DNA of 64,000 bases from Saturnia japonica (GCA_033032175.1 CM065304.1:11594001-11658000); one strand, 5' to 3'; positions 26,886-40,161 are shown, counted from the stretch's first letter. A program made the numbers and translations. The notes: generated by a model from the sequence alone, not told the origin.

Positions 26886-28259
26886 AACCATCAAAGTGCG
26901 GCAATAAAAGAAGTTGTTGATAAAATAATTTATGTAGGTACCAAAAGATCAACAAATTAATGAAAATTAAACTAAAAATAGTTATTTTGATATAAGGAAG
27001 ATTTCCTACGGCGATATAATTATGGGGTTCACACGGAGAGTAAGATGCGGCGGACCCCTTCGCCATCCGTCAGGCTGTCGTGCGAGCTCACTACACGAGT
27101 CTGCACTTAGCTTCACGACAGGCTTACATGTGTCCATAGCAACGAGGGGCTAACTCGCTACTTGTTCATACTTTGAAAGACCGCAGCCTATTATGCGGTT
27201 CATCATAACAGACAGTAATTAGGTAAACATCCTATAAACGAAATTGGATCGCTTACCTTAGTCATCGTGTCGATTATCAATTGTAACATTGAATAATTAT
27301 AAATTAAAATATTGGAGTATCTTTAATTATTATACGCTCGTGTCGGTTGGTATTTGTTTATTAAACTCGTAGTTTTATTAATTATTAGTAGGTACATAAC
27401 AATATTGAAACAAAATGTAATAATCCTATGACTTAACATAAAACCAAGGCAGTTGCGTACAGTGATCGGCAAAAATCTTTAGCGAAAAGAGTCGTAGAGG
27501 AAAAGTTGGTGCACGTACACTTACGTGCTAAATAATTGTCAAATTGTTTTTTATATATTTATAGGAATGTATAATAATAAATATACCTAAAGCTTGCCGA
27601 CAATCTTCTGTAGATGAAAGTGGTGGAAATACGAACACCTAAGGGAAAATTGGAATGAAACAGCAGAATTAGGACAGAGGCCTACTTTTTTTGAATCGTC
27701 AGCAAGTAAAACTATCCATGTAACTTACACAGTAAACAACATTTCTAAATTTTTACTGTAAAATAGTACTTTAGTAAAAAAAAATAGAACCCTTAGCTTT
27801 CGAGTTTTCTCGAAACTAGTCGGGTAATCCCGAACACCAAGTGTGGTAATTACGAACTAACATGAAAAATTAGTAATCAATGTTCAATCGCGACAGAGAA
27901 CATAATTATAGACCAACGATGTTTATTGTCCACCTGTACATTTCTCACGAGCTCATTTAAAAAAAATGTAGCTCATACTCCAGTCTTCAACAAAAGCGCT
28001 TTCATAATTATTATTATTCATAAAAAAATTAAAGTTTTTAATTTTGCCATTTCTTTTCTTGTTCTTCTTCTCTTGGTTAGAATGCCTATTTTGGGTTGTT
28101 TTACAACTTTATAACACTGAAGTTATCTTTATTGTGAAGTAAAGAGGGGTAATGCCGAATGTTCGATATTACCCCCCACGGTCTGTTTGTGATTATCCCA
28201 CCATATCAAAAGGTAAAATTCATAAGTATATTTTTTTTAAAGTCAACTATTGCTATTAG
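26886..28259. other. no gene seen
   Basis: A GC-richer patch at 27.03-27.15 kb is followed by AT-rich DNA. No exon with flanking splice sites stands out. Confidence 0.5.
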
Positions 28260-28860
28260 CGTTAGTGTTATTGAAATCTTTGATTAGTGAGTAATCCAAT
28301 TAATAAACGTCATAATTGTTCCTCCCGCAATTACAAATTATTTTAATTTTTCATTTTCTCCTAAACTATGTGTCCTAAACTTCATAAAATTTTCTTTATG
28401 ATTAAAACTATCTTTTGTTTTTAAAGAATTAATATGCAATGTCTAAAAATAATGCTTATAAATCACTTTTTAATTTTCAACAAATTTTTGTCACAATTAT
28501 CTTATTGTGGCTTAAGTATAATATATGCTATATATGCATATGCTATCGCTGACTTTTTTTTAGATATACTAAGGACCAATATTATTACATAACATTATAT
28601 TTCCGTATCATTAACGATTACGACAGCGCACGCGGATAAAGCAGTTCAGTAGGGCCTCGACTTCCACTTACGTAACAAAAACCAATATTTAAGACTATTA
28701 TGAGTTGTAGCCTAATTTTAAATAGTCTATACTTACTATTCACCGAGAGTCTGTCTATCATGTACAAGAAGATTTTTTTGAATTCGATTGGTAATTCCAG
28801 AGATTAGCGTGTTTAAACGAACAAAAAACCTATTCCGTTTTTTTTATTAGTATAGATTAA
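28260..28860 (+). repeat. long dispersed repeat, third copy
   Basis: TCCTCCCGCAATTACAAATT, CCGTATCATTAACGATTAC, AGGGCCTCGACTTCCAC, then GATTAGCGTGTTTAAACG and a T-rich end. Same order as at 51 and 58.4 kb; the 5' start is blurred. Confidence 0.6.
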
Positions 28861-31616
28861 TAAAATATTTACATTTTATCTTGAGGTAAAAACGATGCTC
28901 TTTCATATAGATCGCAACCAGCAGAAACGGAGCTGGTTCTAGAGTTGGGTTCTTCACTAATCATCGTCGTCTTTTATACTATTATTCAAGTCACCACTAT
29001 GTTCATCAGTAAAAATAATAAGTTAGTTGAGGAACAAATCTACGACATGATCCCTTTTTACGTAATGCGCCTCATTATCCTTAAGATTTTGACATAATTA
29101 TCACTATTTCTTATCCCGCATTCACGATAGCCTTTATGCGTATGTCTATATGAAATAGGCATATTATTATGTCTCTGGAGTCCTTTAGTGGACTCATCAG
29201 ACCAGGACTTAGAATATGAGTGAGAAGAATCGACATAAGAGTCATCAATGTGAGAGTCATCACGTCTTCCTTATTGTATTTAACAAATTTTTTCAAGAAT
29301 TCTATCCTCACTAACTGAATATTCGTTTATTCAACTAATAACTTTCTTGTTAAACTCCATTTTTATAACTTAAAGAAATTCGCCGAAGACTGCATTTGAC
29401 CTATATTATACCTTCTTTCGGAACCTTTCCTAAGTAGGAAGTTTTTTTTTAATAATGTGATAGGTAAGCAATTATGTTCACGTGTTTTTATCATAGTTTG
29501 ATCAAAATTATCTATGGTAGATCATTTATACAAAATTGAAAAAAGGACTTTAAACAATAATAGCAGACAAATAACACTTCAACAAAAAATGAAAAACAAT
29601 ACTTGTTGAAAATTTGTCAATAAAAATGCACGCAAGTGTAAACGGGAGCAAGCGGGACGCAAAGGCAAACTGATCAACCAATCGCGCCGACTCACGCGGT
29701 TGCAATCCCCTCGCGCTCCCTTCGGTAGGTAAACAAAATATAGAATACTTACCTTCTTAAAATTCATTATTGCGCAGTCAACATCATAAGTCGTTTACCG
29801 ATCTCTGTAAGAGATCTACTGTATACCTACTGTTTTAAAGCTTTCGCACCGTGTTTAAAAAAACAGTCCTCATAATAATATCTAAAATAAACTGCTTAAT
29901 AAATAAACTGTTATTAGAATAAATTGATGTTAAATATAGAAAAACGATTAGGTAGGTAATTCTATCATCGGTCTCCAATAAATTATTGTTTAGGAATGGA
30001 AATTTAGTATTTTTATTTAGTACATAGGTACTGAATAAAAATATATCTGACCGATGAATTTTTTTATTGTTGTTTGATATGCTTGCTATTTGTACGTTCA
30101 TGCGATATCCTTACCACAATGTCGCAATCTCCGCGGATTTACTCGTGTTCTGCATATACCAAAACTTGTGGTTATTAAACCTTGAAATAACATTACGTTC
30201 TTATGAATGAATCTTAATTCTTTTACTTCAGAGAAATATCCATATAACTTATGTTTAAGGATAGCATTAACTCGACTTCAGGAGGAATGCGCTTTGGTTG
30301 AACTTTCGTGGCACCGCATACGTACCAGCGTTGCTAGATGGTTACATGTCTTTACATTTTTCGTAACTTCCGACTGTCTTGTTCTCATCAATGTTATCAT
30401 GTAGGAATGTAATATTCTAAACAAAATTAAAAAAAAAACGTAACTTAACACTTAACTACTCGGGCAACATTGACGCGAACTCAGTTTTAATTTCTTATTA
30501 AATAGGCAGTTTTAATGAATAATTTCCGATAATAATTAGTACTTTCTTGACAAAGGTATTTCAAAGAAAATACATTATTAATTATAACTTTATTACCCAA
30601 CAAGCTTAACAATAAAACACCTATAAAATAAAATGAATTGTTTTAACAATATCGCTTACAGCGTTAAATTACTGCCTTTAGCGTTACATAAAAATTACAC
30701 AATTAACATAGTTTATATTGTAATTAATAAATTACAATTAGTTAATATAAGTATTCTTCAAATAATGAAATCGTTACACTAAAATTCTCAAATATGTACG
30801 ATTTTATATTCTATGGACTATGCCTTTTCTTAAAAATCCAACCATGAGAATATAAAATTGCTAACACTATTTATTTGTCAATGATATTCCAATCACGGCA
30901 TGCGCTTGATGTATACAATTCTATTTATTTAAAATAAACACTTTATTGAAGGCATGTCTAGATTGGAATGTTATTTAGTAGTATCTATTATTTCTATTTT
31001 AGAATTTTTTATGCCTATTGGAAAATTTATTTGTCAACCACATCTTTTTGTTTCAATCATGGAGAACCATATTTTATGGAGGACAAGTTAAAAAGAGTCC
31101 AGCTGTTTTACTATTGTAAAACATAAAAAAATTATTAAACAATAATGTTAAAAGTTTATAGAGAGTTAAAAGTTGTTCAAGTGGACGAAAATTAAAAATA
31201 ACTTTTGGCGACATCTTTAAAATTGACGCATTTGCTACCGCAACGCCATCTACCCAAATTGACGTTTTTCGACGGATGGTACCTACTTCTTGCATCTATT
31301 CTCCATGGTTTCAATCTAAAATAGTGCTTCAAATAATATATTTCCAAACTCAAACTCAAACTTCAAAACTGTAAATATTGTTAATTTGATTAAAATTGCT
31401 CTTCCCTGCAAAACTAAGGAACAATTTTGAATTCAATCTAAGTATACTTTAGTTAGAAATTTCTACTTTTGGATCAGTAACCATAACATTAAGATTACAA
31501 ATAATCGTTATTATTCTAGATATTATTATATTCTAATAAAAATCGATTTGAGTCAAAACACTATTGCTAAGTAAACAAATATAATATATTTCGATGACTT
31601 TTTTAAGTATCCCTTA
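28861..31616. other. no gene seen; GC island near 29.63-29.73 kb
   Basis: Downstream flank of glycerol kinase. The island contains ACCAATCGCG, a CCAAT-box-like string, and matching GGGAGC/GCTCCC arms. It could be a small promoter, but no transcript unit attached to it is visible. Confidence 0.4.
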
Positions 31617-31622
31617 TTTAAT
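31617..31622 (-). promoter_or_regulatory. candidate polyadenylation signal of glycerol kinase
   Basis: ATTAAA on the minus strand, about 57 nt after the glycerol kinase stop codon. It is the nearest polyadenylation hexamer I see. ATTAAA is the commonest variant, but chance matches are frequent in DNA this AT-rich. Confidence 0.4.
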
Positions 31623-31678
31623 GTCTTTACAGTATTTAGTACAAACTAAAATATAAATAATTTTATGATTTAACTTCA

Positions 31679-34600
31679 TTAATTTTGTTCCCACCCCAAG
31701 GATCTATCAACTGCCATCTTCCATTGCCTGTACCTCATATCACGTTCGTCATCGGTTATGCTGGGTGAATATGTCGTTCCGGTTGTCATTTGGATAGTAA
31801 TCCCTTGTTTGGTGGGCTCTACTGCCCAGTAAGCCACCATCGCTGCTCCCAGCGCAGTGCTTTCCGTGAAACCGGCTCTGATCACCTCAATGCCGATTAA
31901 ATCAGCTTGCATTTGCATAAGCAGTGCGTTAGCGGTCATCCCACCATCTACCTGTGGATAAAGAAAGTGTCGTAATGTTACGTGTATTTTATTATTTTTC
32001 AAAGCTTTTATAACTACTGAACACTTTTAATCTCTTTCATTTAACGGTATTCTTCTTCAAAAGACAGTGTAATTTTAAATGAACTTTAAAAGTAAAATTT
32101 GTACTATAACAGGCAAAGTAATTGATCGATTCAATGATACTAATTAAAACTTATTATTTGTAGAACACACTTTAAGATATTTAGTAGATGAAGTTGCCAT
32201 CTATACCACACAATGTGAACTACAAAGAGTAGTATAAAATTAAGATTAAAAATTATTATAATCTTACTTAGATATAGTATCGCATTTTTTCCATAGATGG
32301 CTCTAAGAAATAAGTGATTTTTACAAAACTGCCTTCTACCCAAAGGTTTATAAACTAAATAGTGGAGACTAGTTCATAGTTGTTATAGAATGAAGTGGCA
32401 GGACGATAATATAGCCGCGATAAATTCACTCGTGGATGAGCCTAACTAAACTTGTTCATAGAACCGACTTTAGAATCGTTGCATTGAAGTACACAAAGCT
32501 ATTTAACTGCCATCTGTATCTCCCACAGTGAACTTCAAGGATCAGTAGAAAATATTAATACTATTAATAATTACGGTAACGTTTTTTCAATAGATGGCAC
32601 TAAGACAAGTAAATTTTTACAAACTAGTGCCATCTGTCCAACAGTTTTATGAACTAAATAGTAAACAAGATAATTATTATAAAACCACGCAATCACGAGC
32701 TCCCTAGAATCCATATATGATCAATAATTTAAATATTTTAGTTATTCTCATAATGGCGCTACAAATGTGAACTGAACAATTGTCAATTATTGTTCATTTT
32801 ATTCAGAAATTAAAGAGATTCACGGTTCTTCAAGCCGATATTCAGTATAGAAATTTACTGTAATCTTGAAACTTGTATCATTAATGTAAGTTAAAAGTTA
32901 AAAATCATTGAAAGTTCAAATTACTTCATACCTTCAACACTTGTAGGGGTATTCCGCAGTCCTCGTTCATTGCATCCAATATATCTCGTACCTGATAGCA
33001 AACAGCTTCCAACGCAGCTTTTACTATATGAGTTGAATGTGTGTCTTCAGTAATACCACAGATGACACTAAAATGAAATTGACATTAAACAGTTTGGATG
33101 GAATCAAGAACAATGGACATAGATCAGGCAATACCCTTTTTTTTTTTACTTGTTGTCACTGGTTTTGTTAATTATTAATAATATTATAATATAATTATAC
33201 TTATACAACAATATAAAATAAACTGAAGAGTATTTTTGTTTGGTTATTTGTTTGTAAGTTTAAACGCGCTAATCCCTGGAACTACCAACCGGATTCTAAA
33301 AATTATTTTGGTATATTATGATGACAGCCAGATTCATGAAGAATAGTATACGCTATATAACTTCACGCTATGGCCCTAAGGAGCGGAACCGTAACTATGA
33401 AGGTCAAGCGATCTGGCAACCTGTAGGCAAGTATGGAAAGTGTAGCAACGATTGGGCTACACAGACGCGTTGAAGGCGGCGGCGTGGAGACTTTGTCAAA
33501 TAAATTCTACACGGATGAAACCGTGGAGCCCAGCTAGTTTTAAAAAAAAATTCCTTGTGTCGTTGTGAAAAGATTGGCCAGTCAGTGAAGTCAGAAACAG
33601 GACTGACAATAAAAAGTTATTAAAGTTTAAAAAAACTATGATTTTTCAAGCGCTACACGTTGTTCCATCGTGCCTACGAGCGGATTCGCGGGCACAGCTA
33701 GTTATGAAATAAATGTGATGTTAAAATAATTTATCAACCATAGGTCTGTTTATAGATACTTTTAAACAATTACCAGGTTACATCAGGATATGAACATTGA
33801 TTTTATGTCTTCTCCAAACCCTATTAAAATGAAAGTGACATTTTTAATATGTTTTAAATACGACAACATACCCTCTCGCATCTTGGCGCCAATACGGTGC
33901 ATAGAGTCCACTAAACGCAGGCACAAATATTACACTACCATTGTCAGTAGCAGTTTCAGCAATCTCTTGGCAATCTTTAGCATTTTCAAGTAAACCAATA
34001 TTATCCTTCAACCATCCCACAGCTGCTCCTGCGACAGCAACCTAAAACAGTTTAAATGTTTTAAACAATGTTTAAAGTTTTGGGCAATTTACATATTTTT
34101 TTAAATATCGTACTGAAATTAAACTAGACAATTTTTAACAAAATGAAAACAAACTTCAATGATTTTCAAGAGTTCCCTAACGTATCTTCGACGTTGAAGG
34201 TCCTATGCCAATGAAATTAAAAAGGGACCACCCTTGACGTAACCTCTATAAACAAAAAAAAAAAATCTTCCAAATCGGTCCATAAACAAAGAAGTTACAT
34301 CTGAACATGCATAAGAAAAAAATATACATTTGAATTAAGTAATCTTCATCTTTTTTTGAAGTCGATTAAAAAAAACGGGTGAAAAGGTTAAGTGATAAGT
34401 AAGATATTTTAAAAACTAATTTATATGAAGAAACCTAATCAATTACAATCATAACAATTGATTAAGTAATATTGTTTCAAATTAAATACTGACGGAACCC
34501 TCCAAAGCGTATTGTGGTGGATTATTGCTTCCCAACTGATAGGCAACTGTTGTCAAAAGCCCTCGTGTCGAATTCACACTAATGTCTCCCGTATTGTATA

Positions 34601-37600
34601 AGACAAAACATCCAGTTCCATATGTTGCTTTAGCTTGCCCTTTCTGGAGGCACATCTGGCCAACGAGTGCTGCCTGTTGGTCACCAAGGCAACCTGCTAT
34701 GGGAACACCTTTCAAGGGTCCATCAGCAATGTAGCCATATATCTATAACAAAAATATATTCAATATTTAACATATTACATACTAGCTGTGCCTGCCTCTC
34801 CACTCGCGTTAACTACAGAATTATTGTTTATGAAGATATCGTAATAATTAATTTTTTGACCTATGGGGTAAAACAACAAAATGGATCAAACTCTATCCAA
34901 TAGATTTTGCGTGATGCACGCACAATGGCAAGCCTCAATCATTTTATTTATACAATATGTATTAAAAACCCCGTCGAATCCGATAAGGCTCTATAGGTAC
35001 CCCAAACATTACCAAAAAAAAAAAAAAACAATATATTATTTATTATGAAAATAAAAATGTTATTGCAATTTAAAATTAACATATTTAGTTTTAGTTTCCC
35101 TTAAATTTAGCAAATTTTTCAATCGTCATAACACCCTCTGCAGCCCTGGCGCGGCGCAGCGGTACGTTTGATCGTATGGCGGTAACCTGCGCCGCGCCGC
35201 CTGTGTTCCCATGTAAGTTTCCTCATTTAACTAATTTTTTTACATTTTGTTAGGGGTAATTTTTTTTAGTTATAATCTGAGATAGATAATATAAACAGAA
35301 TATAATCTCGATACCTATTAACACCTTCACGGATCCGATGTGGTTTTTAATACACACTGTATAGATAGATTAGTTCCAGCTACTGCCTATTGTTCATAAA
35401 TTATCAAGTAACAATATTTATAGATCATCCCTAAAATGACTTTGTTCATCATAACCTAAAAACCTTTTTTCTCTGATATTCAAAAATTCTTATTGAATAT
35501 GTGATACTACCATGATATTAATACATTATGAGCATATTTTCACTCTACATGTATACCTTTTTTGTTATACATTATTCTATATATTAACTAACTAAATAAC
35601 TATTTTGGTCCAGTGATCCAAAAAGGGTCTTAGCCCCGGAAATGAGAGCACAGGAATTGTGCCAAACCTGTACAGTTTCTTGCCAATTGACAGTTTGAAT
35701 TTGACGAAGATCCGCCTCTACTGTGACTTCCCAGCGATACCTGGGCCAACCAAATTGACGATAACCAGTTAGACGACCGTCCTAAGTGTGCTCTTTTGAA
35801 TGCTTGATCCTCCCATATTCTCTGTAAGTGGCATTATGCTATACAATATACCAATTGCCTTGTTAATAATTGAAAGACAACAAACCTCAGAACTTGATTT
35901 GATATCAGGCAGCACAGATTTAGGTACTTCAAAGAATTTCATTAAGAGTGGATCCCAGTTCAAGTTTTCTATATTCATCAACATTGTTCTTGATGCGTTT
36001 GTAACGTCTGTAATATGCTTACCGCCATTGGGCCCACCTTAAAAGATTGGTGATGTTGAGTACACTGTTTAATATTTTTTTTGTATACTTATGACTATAG
36101 AGTAAGAGTAAGATACTGTAAAGCTAGATATATTTTTTTTTTACTGTTCAGTCTTCTATAGTCTGAAATTGAATTTGAAACATAAAATGTGAACAAAGAT
36201 AATAAACTGTCAAACTGACGTTTCAGGGGTAGTCAACATTTTCCTAAACAGTTTCATTATTAACTTAATTCCAATTCTTCATGTTGATTGATCTTTATAA
36301 TGGTAATTTTCATATGAAATTTGTTTGTTTTATCTATTATTTGAATTTGTGTGTTCAATGTTTTATTCTACATTACCTACCTTACTTAATTTGATGCATG
36401 GTGTGGTTGATTAATAATACTGTTACCTCTAATTATATTTTAATATTAACTTGTAAATAAAATATTTTTATGAACAACTAAGTTATGTTTCTTTATTTGA
36501 TAATCATATACATTGTAATTGTTATCAATTATATCAATTGTAATTGTTCTACCTTATTGTAAGTACCACCAAAAAATTGAACGATTTCATTTAAAACAAT
36601 TATATTTTATTTTTGGATTGTATTTTACACCACTTCAAAACTGAAATCTATATGCAATATTTTGTTTCGAGGTGTTTAAGTTATAATTTTAATACTTTTC
36701 ATAAACACCACACAAATGATGTTAATATTTGAATTGGCAATACCATTGTATACATTTCATATCTCGAATTCCATTTCCACATATACAAATAATGCTTGTA
36801 CAACAATATTTGTAGTGCTTAGTTGTTAATTATAATAATGTAATTAATAGAAAATAACTAGCAAAGTGACTCATTAAACTCTTAATTAACTTTAAACTCA
36901 TACCTGTTAAATTCCATATAATCCAGGTGTCAACAGTGCCAAACCTACAGGTTCCTTTCTTCATTGCATTCTTTACAGAGTCTACATTATCACTAAGCCA
37001 CCTTAGTTTTACAGCACTGAAGTACGGCGACAATGGAAGCCCACATAGCGGCTGCAAAAATACACTTTCCATTGGAATAAGTAGCATAACTTAAATTAGA
37101 AGCAGATTTTAAGATTATCGATTCTTCTTTAGAGCTAAATGTAATTGATAATGCGACTATGCTTTAAATCAATTAAGGGGAGTTTAAGTTGTGTAAATAA
37201 AATAACAAAAATAAACTATAAACTATAACAACAAGATTAATTCTTCCAGTCAATATTCTTTGGTGAATGTTACTAAAGTAAAAATGTAGAAATTACATAA
37301 ATATATATTTTTATTCAATATTAAAAAAGAAATGAATACTTCAATTAAATGTACAAGGGCATTCAATTGATTTTTGATTCATTGACTTTATTATTTTTAT
37401 TGATAGAGTAGACCTACTCTAGTTTAAACAAAGTATTTTTAGAATCAAACCAGTAGTTCTAGAGATTATCAAACTTAACCTCTTTATTATAGTGGCACTG
37501 ACATAGAAATAAACAGTAATCTATTAATTAACAATTATAAAATATTATTACTTAGTAATCAATGATAAACTTTATACCTTTAAATAATTCTTGTTTCTTG

Positions 37601-38445
37601 TCTTGTTTGGCACTGTGTCAAGCAATTTGTCAATTGTTGAAGATGTTCTCATATCCAACCATACTATGGCATTGTGTAATGGGTTCCCAGTATTGTAGTC
37701 CCACACAATTGTTGTTTCTCGTTGATTTGTCACCCCTACTGCTATTATGTCCTATGAATTATTAAAAATGTCAATAATATAAAATTCAAAATCTTTAGCT
37801 TATTACTAATGTCATCTGAATTTAAAAATAGACTAAGAACAAAGAATTATGACATGCATAAACCAATAAAATAATGGTAAACAAAATATTTTATTGTAAA
37901 TATTCCACAACCATATTGTAAAATAATTTACAAAATTATATAAATATACATTTTATAGTGATAGATATACACTTAATAGTGACCTTAAAATGGTGACCTT
38001 ATTTATAATTGATACATATATCAAGATATTGTTTATAAAAATGTTGCAAATAGATAATTAATTTCTATAAAATGATTGGTTTCCACACTTTTTCCTTCAC
38101 AGAGGTATGTACCTCTCATCCTCCTCCAACATATCCTTCTTATATCATATCCTTTATATATATTAAGCATACATAACACTTAAAACCACAATAAAATCAT
38201 ACCTTTGGACTTCCCCCTAGTGACACTAATTTTTCTATAGCTTTTTCAATGCATGTAGTAACCACTTCTAATATAGCGCAAGGGTCCTGTTCAACCCAGC
38301 CTTCCTGAGGAAAGTGCTGCTCAAGTTCTTTCTGGTGTAATGCAACTACTTCTGACGAGTTCGCTTTGAAAATTATAAAGCGAGCACTTGAAGTGCCTTC
38401 GTCGATGGCACCTACTAGTGGACCAAATTTTCCGTACACGGGCAT
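31679..38445 (-). CDS. Gk: glycerol kinase, complete 8-exon gene
   Basis: ATP-dependent glycerol kinase (glycerol to glycerol-3-phosphate), FGGY family, cytosolic or mitochondria-associated. Coding exons on the minus strand: 38445-38203, 37751-37578, 37051-36904, 36037-35886, 34742-34494, 34041-33872, 33067-32932 and 31951-31679. They join in frame with GT-AG introns to 514 codons plus TAA, the usual family length. Visible motifs: phosphate-binding [12 protein letters not shown] near residue 12; NQRETT at 90-95 (glycerol-contacting R92, E93); W112; FGGY signature 1 [13 protein letters not shown] from 149; catalytic-Asp motif [12 protein letters not shown] with D260; FGGY signature 2 starting at G379 ([13 protein letters not shown]); and [13 protein letters not shown] in the last exon. 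No stops or frameshifts. Exon 5 must end at 34494 (donor gtcagt), because a donor 4 nt further on would break the frame. There is no C-terminal membrane anchor. The ATG at 38445 is the only one upstream of the nucleotide-binding motif. In insects, glycerol kinases act in glycerol recycling and lipid synthesis. Confidence 0.97.
32185..32665. repeat. tandem duplication in glycerol kinase intron 7
   Basis: Two diverged units, about 32185-32365 and 32505-32665, share in order TGCCATCTRTA, CACAgTGAACTnC, TTTTTTCMATAGATGGC, TAAGWnAnnTnATTTTTACA, then GCC/TTCTnCCCAA and ACTAAATAGT. They lie in the same orientation about 320 bp apart. Not part of any exon. Confidence 0.6.
33260..33540 (-). repeat. 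dispersed repeat with GTAGCGTGAAGTTATA core, in glycerol kinase intron 6
   Basis: Minus strand runs from AAAACTAGCTGGGCTCCACG through AGCGTGAAGTTATATAGCG to ATTAGCGCGTTTAAAC. It is the longest copy (about 280 bp) of a family also seen at 9.3-9.7, 18.7 and 55.2 kb. Confidence 0.65.
34155..34375 (+). repeat. GAAGTCGATTAAAAA-ending repeat in glycerol kinase intron 5
   Basis: Shares GGTCCTATGCCAATGAAATT, AAAAAGGGACCACC and the end TTTTTTTGAAGTCGATTAAA with 57830-58045. A two-copy dispersed repeat of about 210 bp with no terminal inverted repeats. Confidence 0.6.
34949..35363. mobile_element. inverted-repeat element (MITE) in glycerol kinase intron 4
   Basis: The left end (TATACAATATGTATTAAAAA then CCCCGTCGAATCCG) and right end form imperfect terminal inverted repeats of about 35 bp around 415 bp. 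There is no coding capacity. The centre carries a perfect 12-bp inverted repeat, GGCGCGGCGCAG at 35148-35159 and CTGCGCCGCGCC at 35187-35198, separated by 27 bp. No obvious target duplication, so the superfamily is open. Confidence 0.6.
35600..35782 (-). pseudogene. non-LTR retrotransposon RT C-terminal fragment in glycerol kinase intron 4
   Basis: One open minus-strand frame reads [18 protein letters not shown], then [13 protein letters not shown] and [13 protein letters not shown]. This matches the GRPRYRWED ... NWQE..QDR ... SEAKTxFGSL C-terminus of insect LINE reverse transcriptases. It is inserted in the host gene's transcriptional orientation, between exons 4 and 5, and does not touch the splice sites. 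Confidence 0.65.
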
Positions 38446-39024
38446 AGTGATACGACACTGACAAAAACCTTATTCTAACTGCACTTTGAAGTTTGCTCTA
38501 TCACATTAATAATTACTGGTTTGAGTAAATAAATCTTATTCTTATCTATTGCATGACAAGCACTCTCAACTCTCTCAAGTCTCAATACATTGTTTTATTT
38601 ATCTCAGTCATCGCATCGCTGTCAAGAATAAACTTATAAACGCTGTCAAGTGTCAACTCTCAACACTGTCAACAGTGTCAACTTCAACACTCAACAGCAG
38701 GGTGTCCAGATTATATTTTCAAAATTTCCTCATGGCGGCCAAAAAACTTGCCCAAAATTATACTATAATATTTCACAACTTTTTCCCAAAAAACTTAAAC
38801 CTGCCTATTCCTTAAAATTTTTGTTTTATTTTTTAGTGTGGACAACTTTAAGATACGGGCATATGTTTTCAGAACCATAAAAGTATCATCTTAAATAAGC
38901 AAAAATTTTACTACTTTATTCAATTTGTAAATAAAAACGTATTCCGACCAGTTAAACAAATAAATATGGCGTTAATAGGTATGGATAATAATTATGTTCC
39001 ACAGATAAACAATAAATGAAAAAT
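38446..39024. other. 5' flank of glycerol kinase
   Basis: Should hold the 5' UTR and promoter. I see no convincing TATA box. Repeated TGTCAA/TCAACA strings occur at 38645-38695 (GTGTCAACTCTCAACACTGT then CAACAGTGTCAACTTCAACA), which could be binding sites or simple sequence. Confidence 0.45.
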
Positions 39025-39195
39025 GCCAGTACTGAGAGTTGTAGCCTAATTTTAAATGAAATAGCCTGTGCTATTCCTCGAGAGTGTAACTATCATATAC
39101 AAAAACAATTTTTCGAATTCGACAAGTAGTTCCACATATTAGCTTGTTTAAATAAACAAAAATATTCTCCGCTATATAATATTAGTATAGATTTT
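39025..39195 (+). repeat. long dispersed repeat, 3' fragment
   Basis: Only the last 170 bp of the family remain: GAGAGTTGTAGCCTAATTTT, CTATTCCTCGAGAGTGTAAC, then AATATTAGTATAG. Confidence 0.6.
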
Positions 39196-39249
39196 CACAA
39201 TATTAAGTATTTATGTAAATTTTTTATGTAGGCTCAGATTCGTTTTAAC

Positions 39250-39332
39250 AAGTTCGGTGAAGCTGTAAAAGCCACAGCGGCTTCACGGCCCATAAGGCTA
39301 AAAGTGTAGTCAGATCTTCAAAAAAAAAAAAA
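39250..39332 (+). repeat. structured 80-bp A-tailed repeat, copy 3
   Basis: Reads AAGTTCGGTGAAGCTGTAAA, AGCCACAGCGGCTTCA, then AGTGTAGTCAGATCTTC and a run of 12 A. The hairpin has one mismatch. The A-run at the downstream end supports retroposition in this orientation. Confidence 0.65.
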
Positions 39333-40161
39333 GATTCGTTTTAAAAACATTTTACTAGTTTTAATTGAAATGATAATATGAGATTAAATTGCAATTTTAT
39401 TTTAAATAAAAGCAAACTGCATAGTTAATAGAGAATAAATATAGAAATTCCTGATATCTAATAAAGACAAATAAACTATACACAATACAAAAATGTATTG
39501 ATGTAAAAAAACCATTCATGATTTCTTCGTATTAAAACAATAAGCTTGTTGAAATTAGATGTTGTGTAAAATTAGAATTGGTTTCATTTTTCAATCAGAA
39601 ATACTGAACGAAGGTATACCTAAATATTTCACTGACAGTCACATTTATCCACGATTATTTGCCACTCAATTACCTTGATAAATAAATCTACTTAATTTTG
39701 GAAAAAGAATGAAAATTGAAAATTCCAAAAACATAGAAAATCTAACCATAAGCACTCCCTATGCTTCTCCTTTAAGTAGATTAACTCAATCGGTATTTTT
39801 TTTGTAAAGATTTTATAGGCACAGGTTCACAATATAATAATATATAAATAAAAAAAAAAAAAAATTAAAAAAAATTCGTCATTGCGGTACTTTAAAATAT
39901 TTTTTTATATGTTAAAATATATTATATAATATTATAACGTAGAAATAAGACTATTAATATATAATATACGAAATTATTATTAAATATAAAAACACGACCC
40001 AAATAGATACCTACAAATGTATAAAATACCGCACGCAATAAGAAAACTTGACGCGGCGCTGCACCCGCGGCATTTCAGCCCGATAGTACGTTCAAGGACA
40101 TGCTGTATTACACATAATAATGAATTATATACATATCGTGTGACTATAACATTTAGGTAGT

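Noticed and set aside
34482..34493. Extension of glycerol kinase exon 5 through codons reading GTC AGT
   Set aside because: The family reads EGSVAVAGA across this junction; only splicing after TCC at 34494 restores it and keeps phase 0.
31679..38445. Glycerol kinase as a processed or bacterial-type gene
   Set aside because: Seven GT-AG introns and insect-like sequence show a host gene; no operon partners or ribosome-binding sites.
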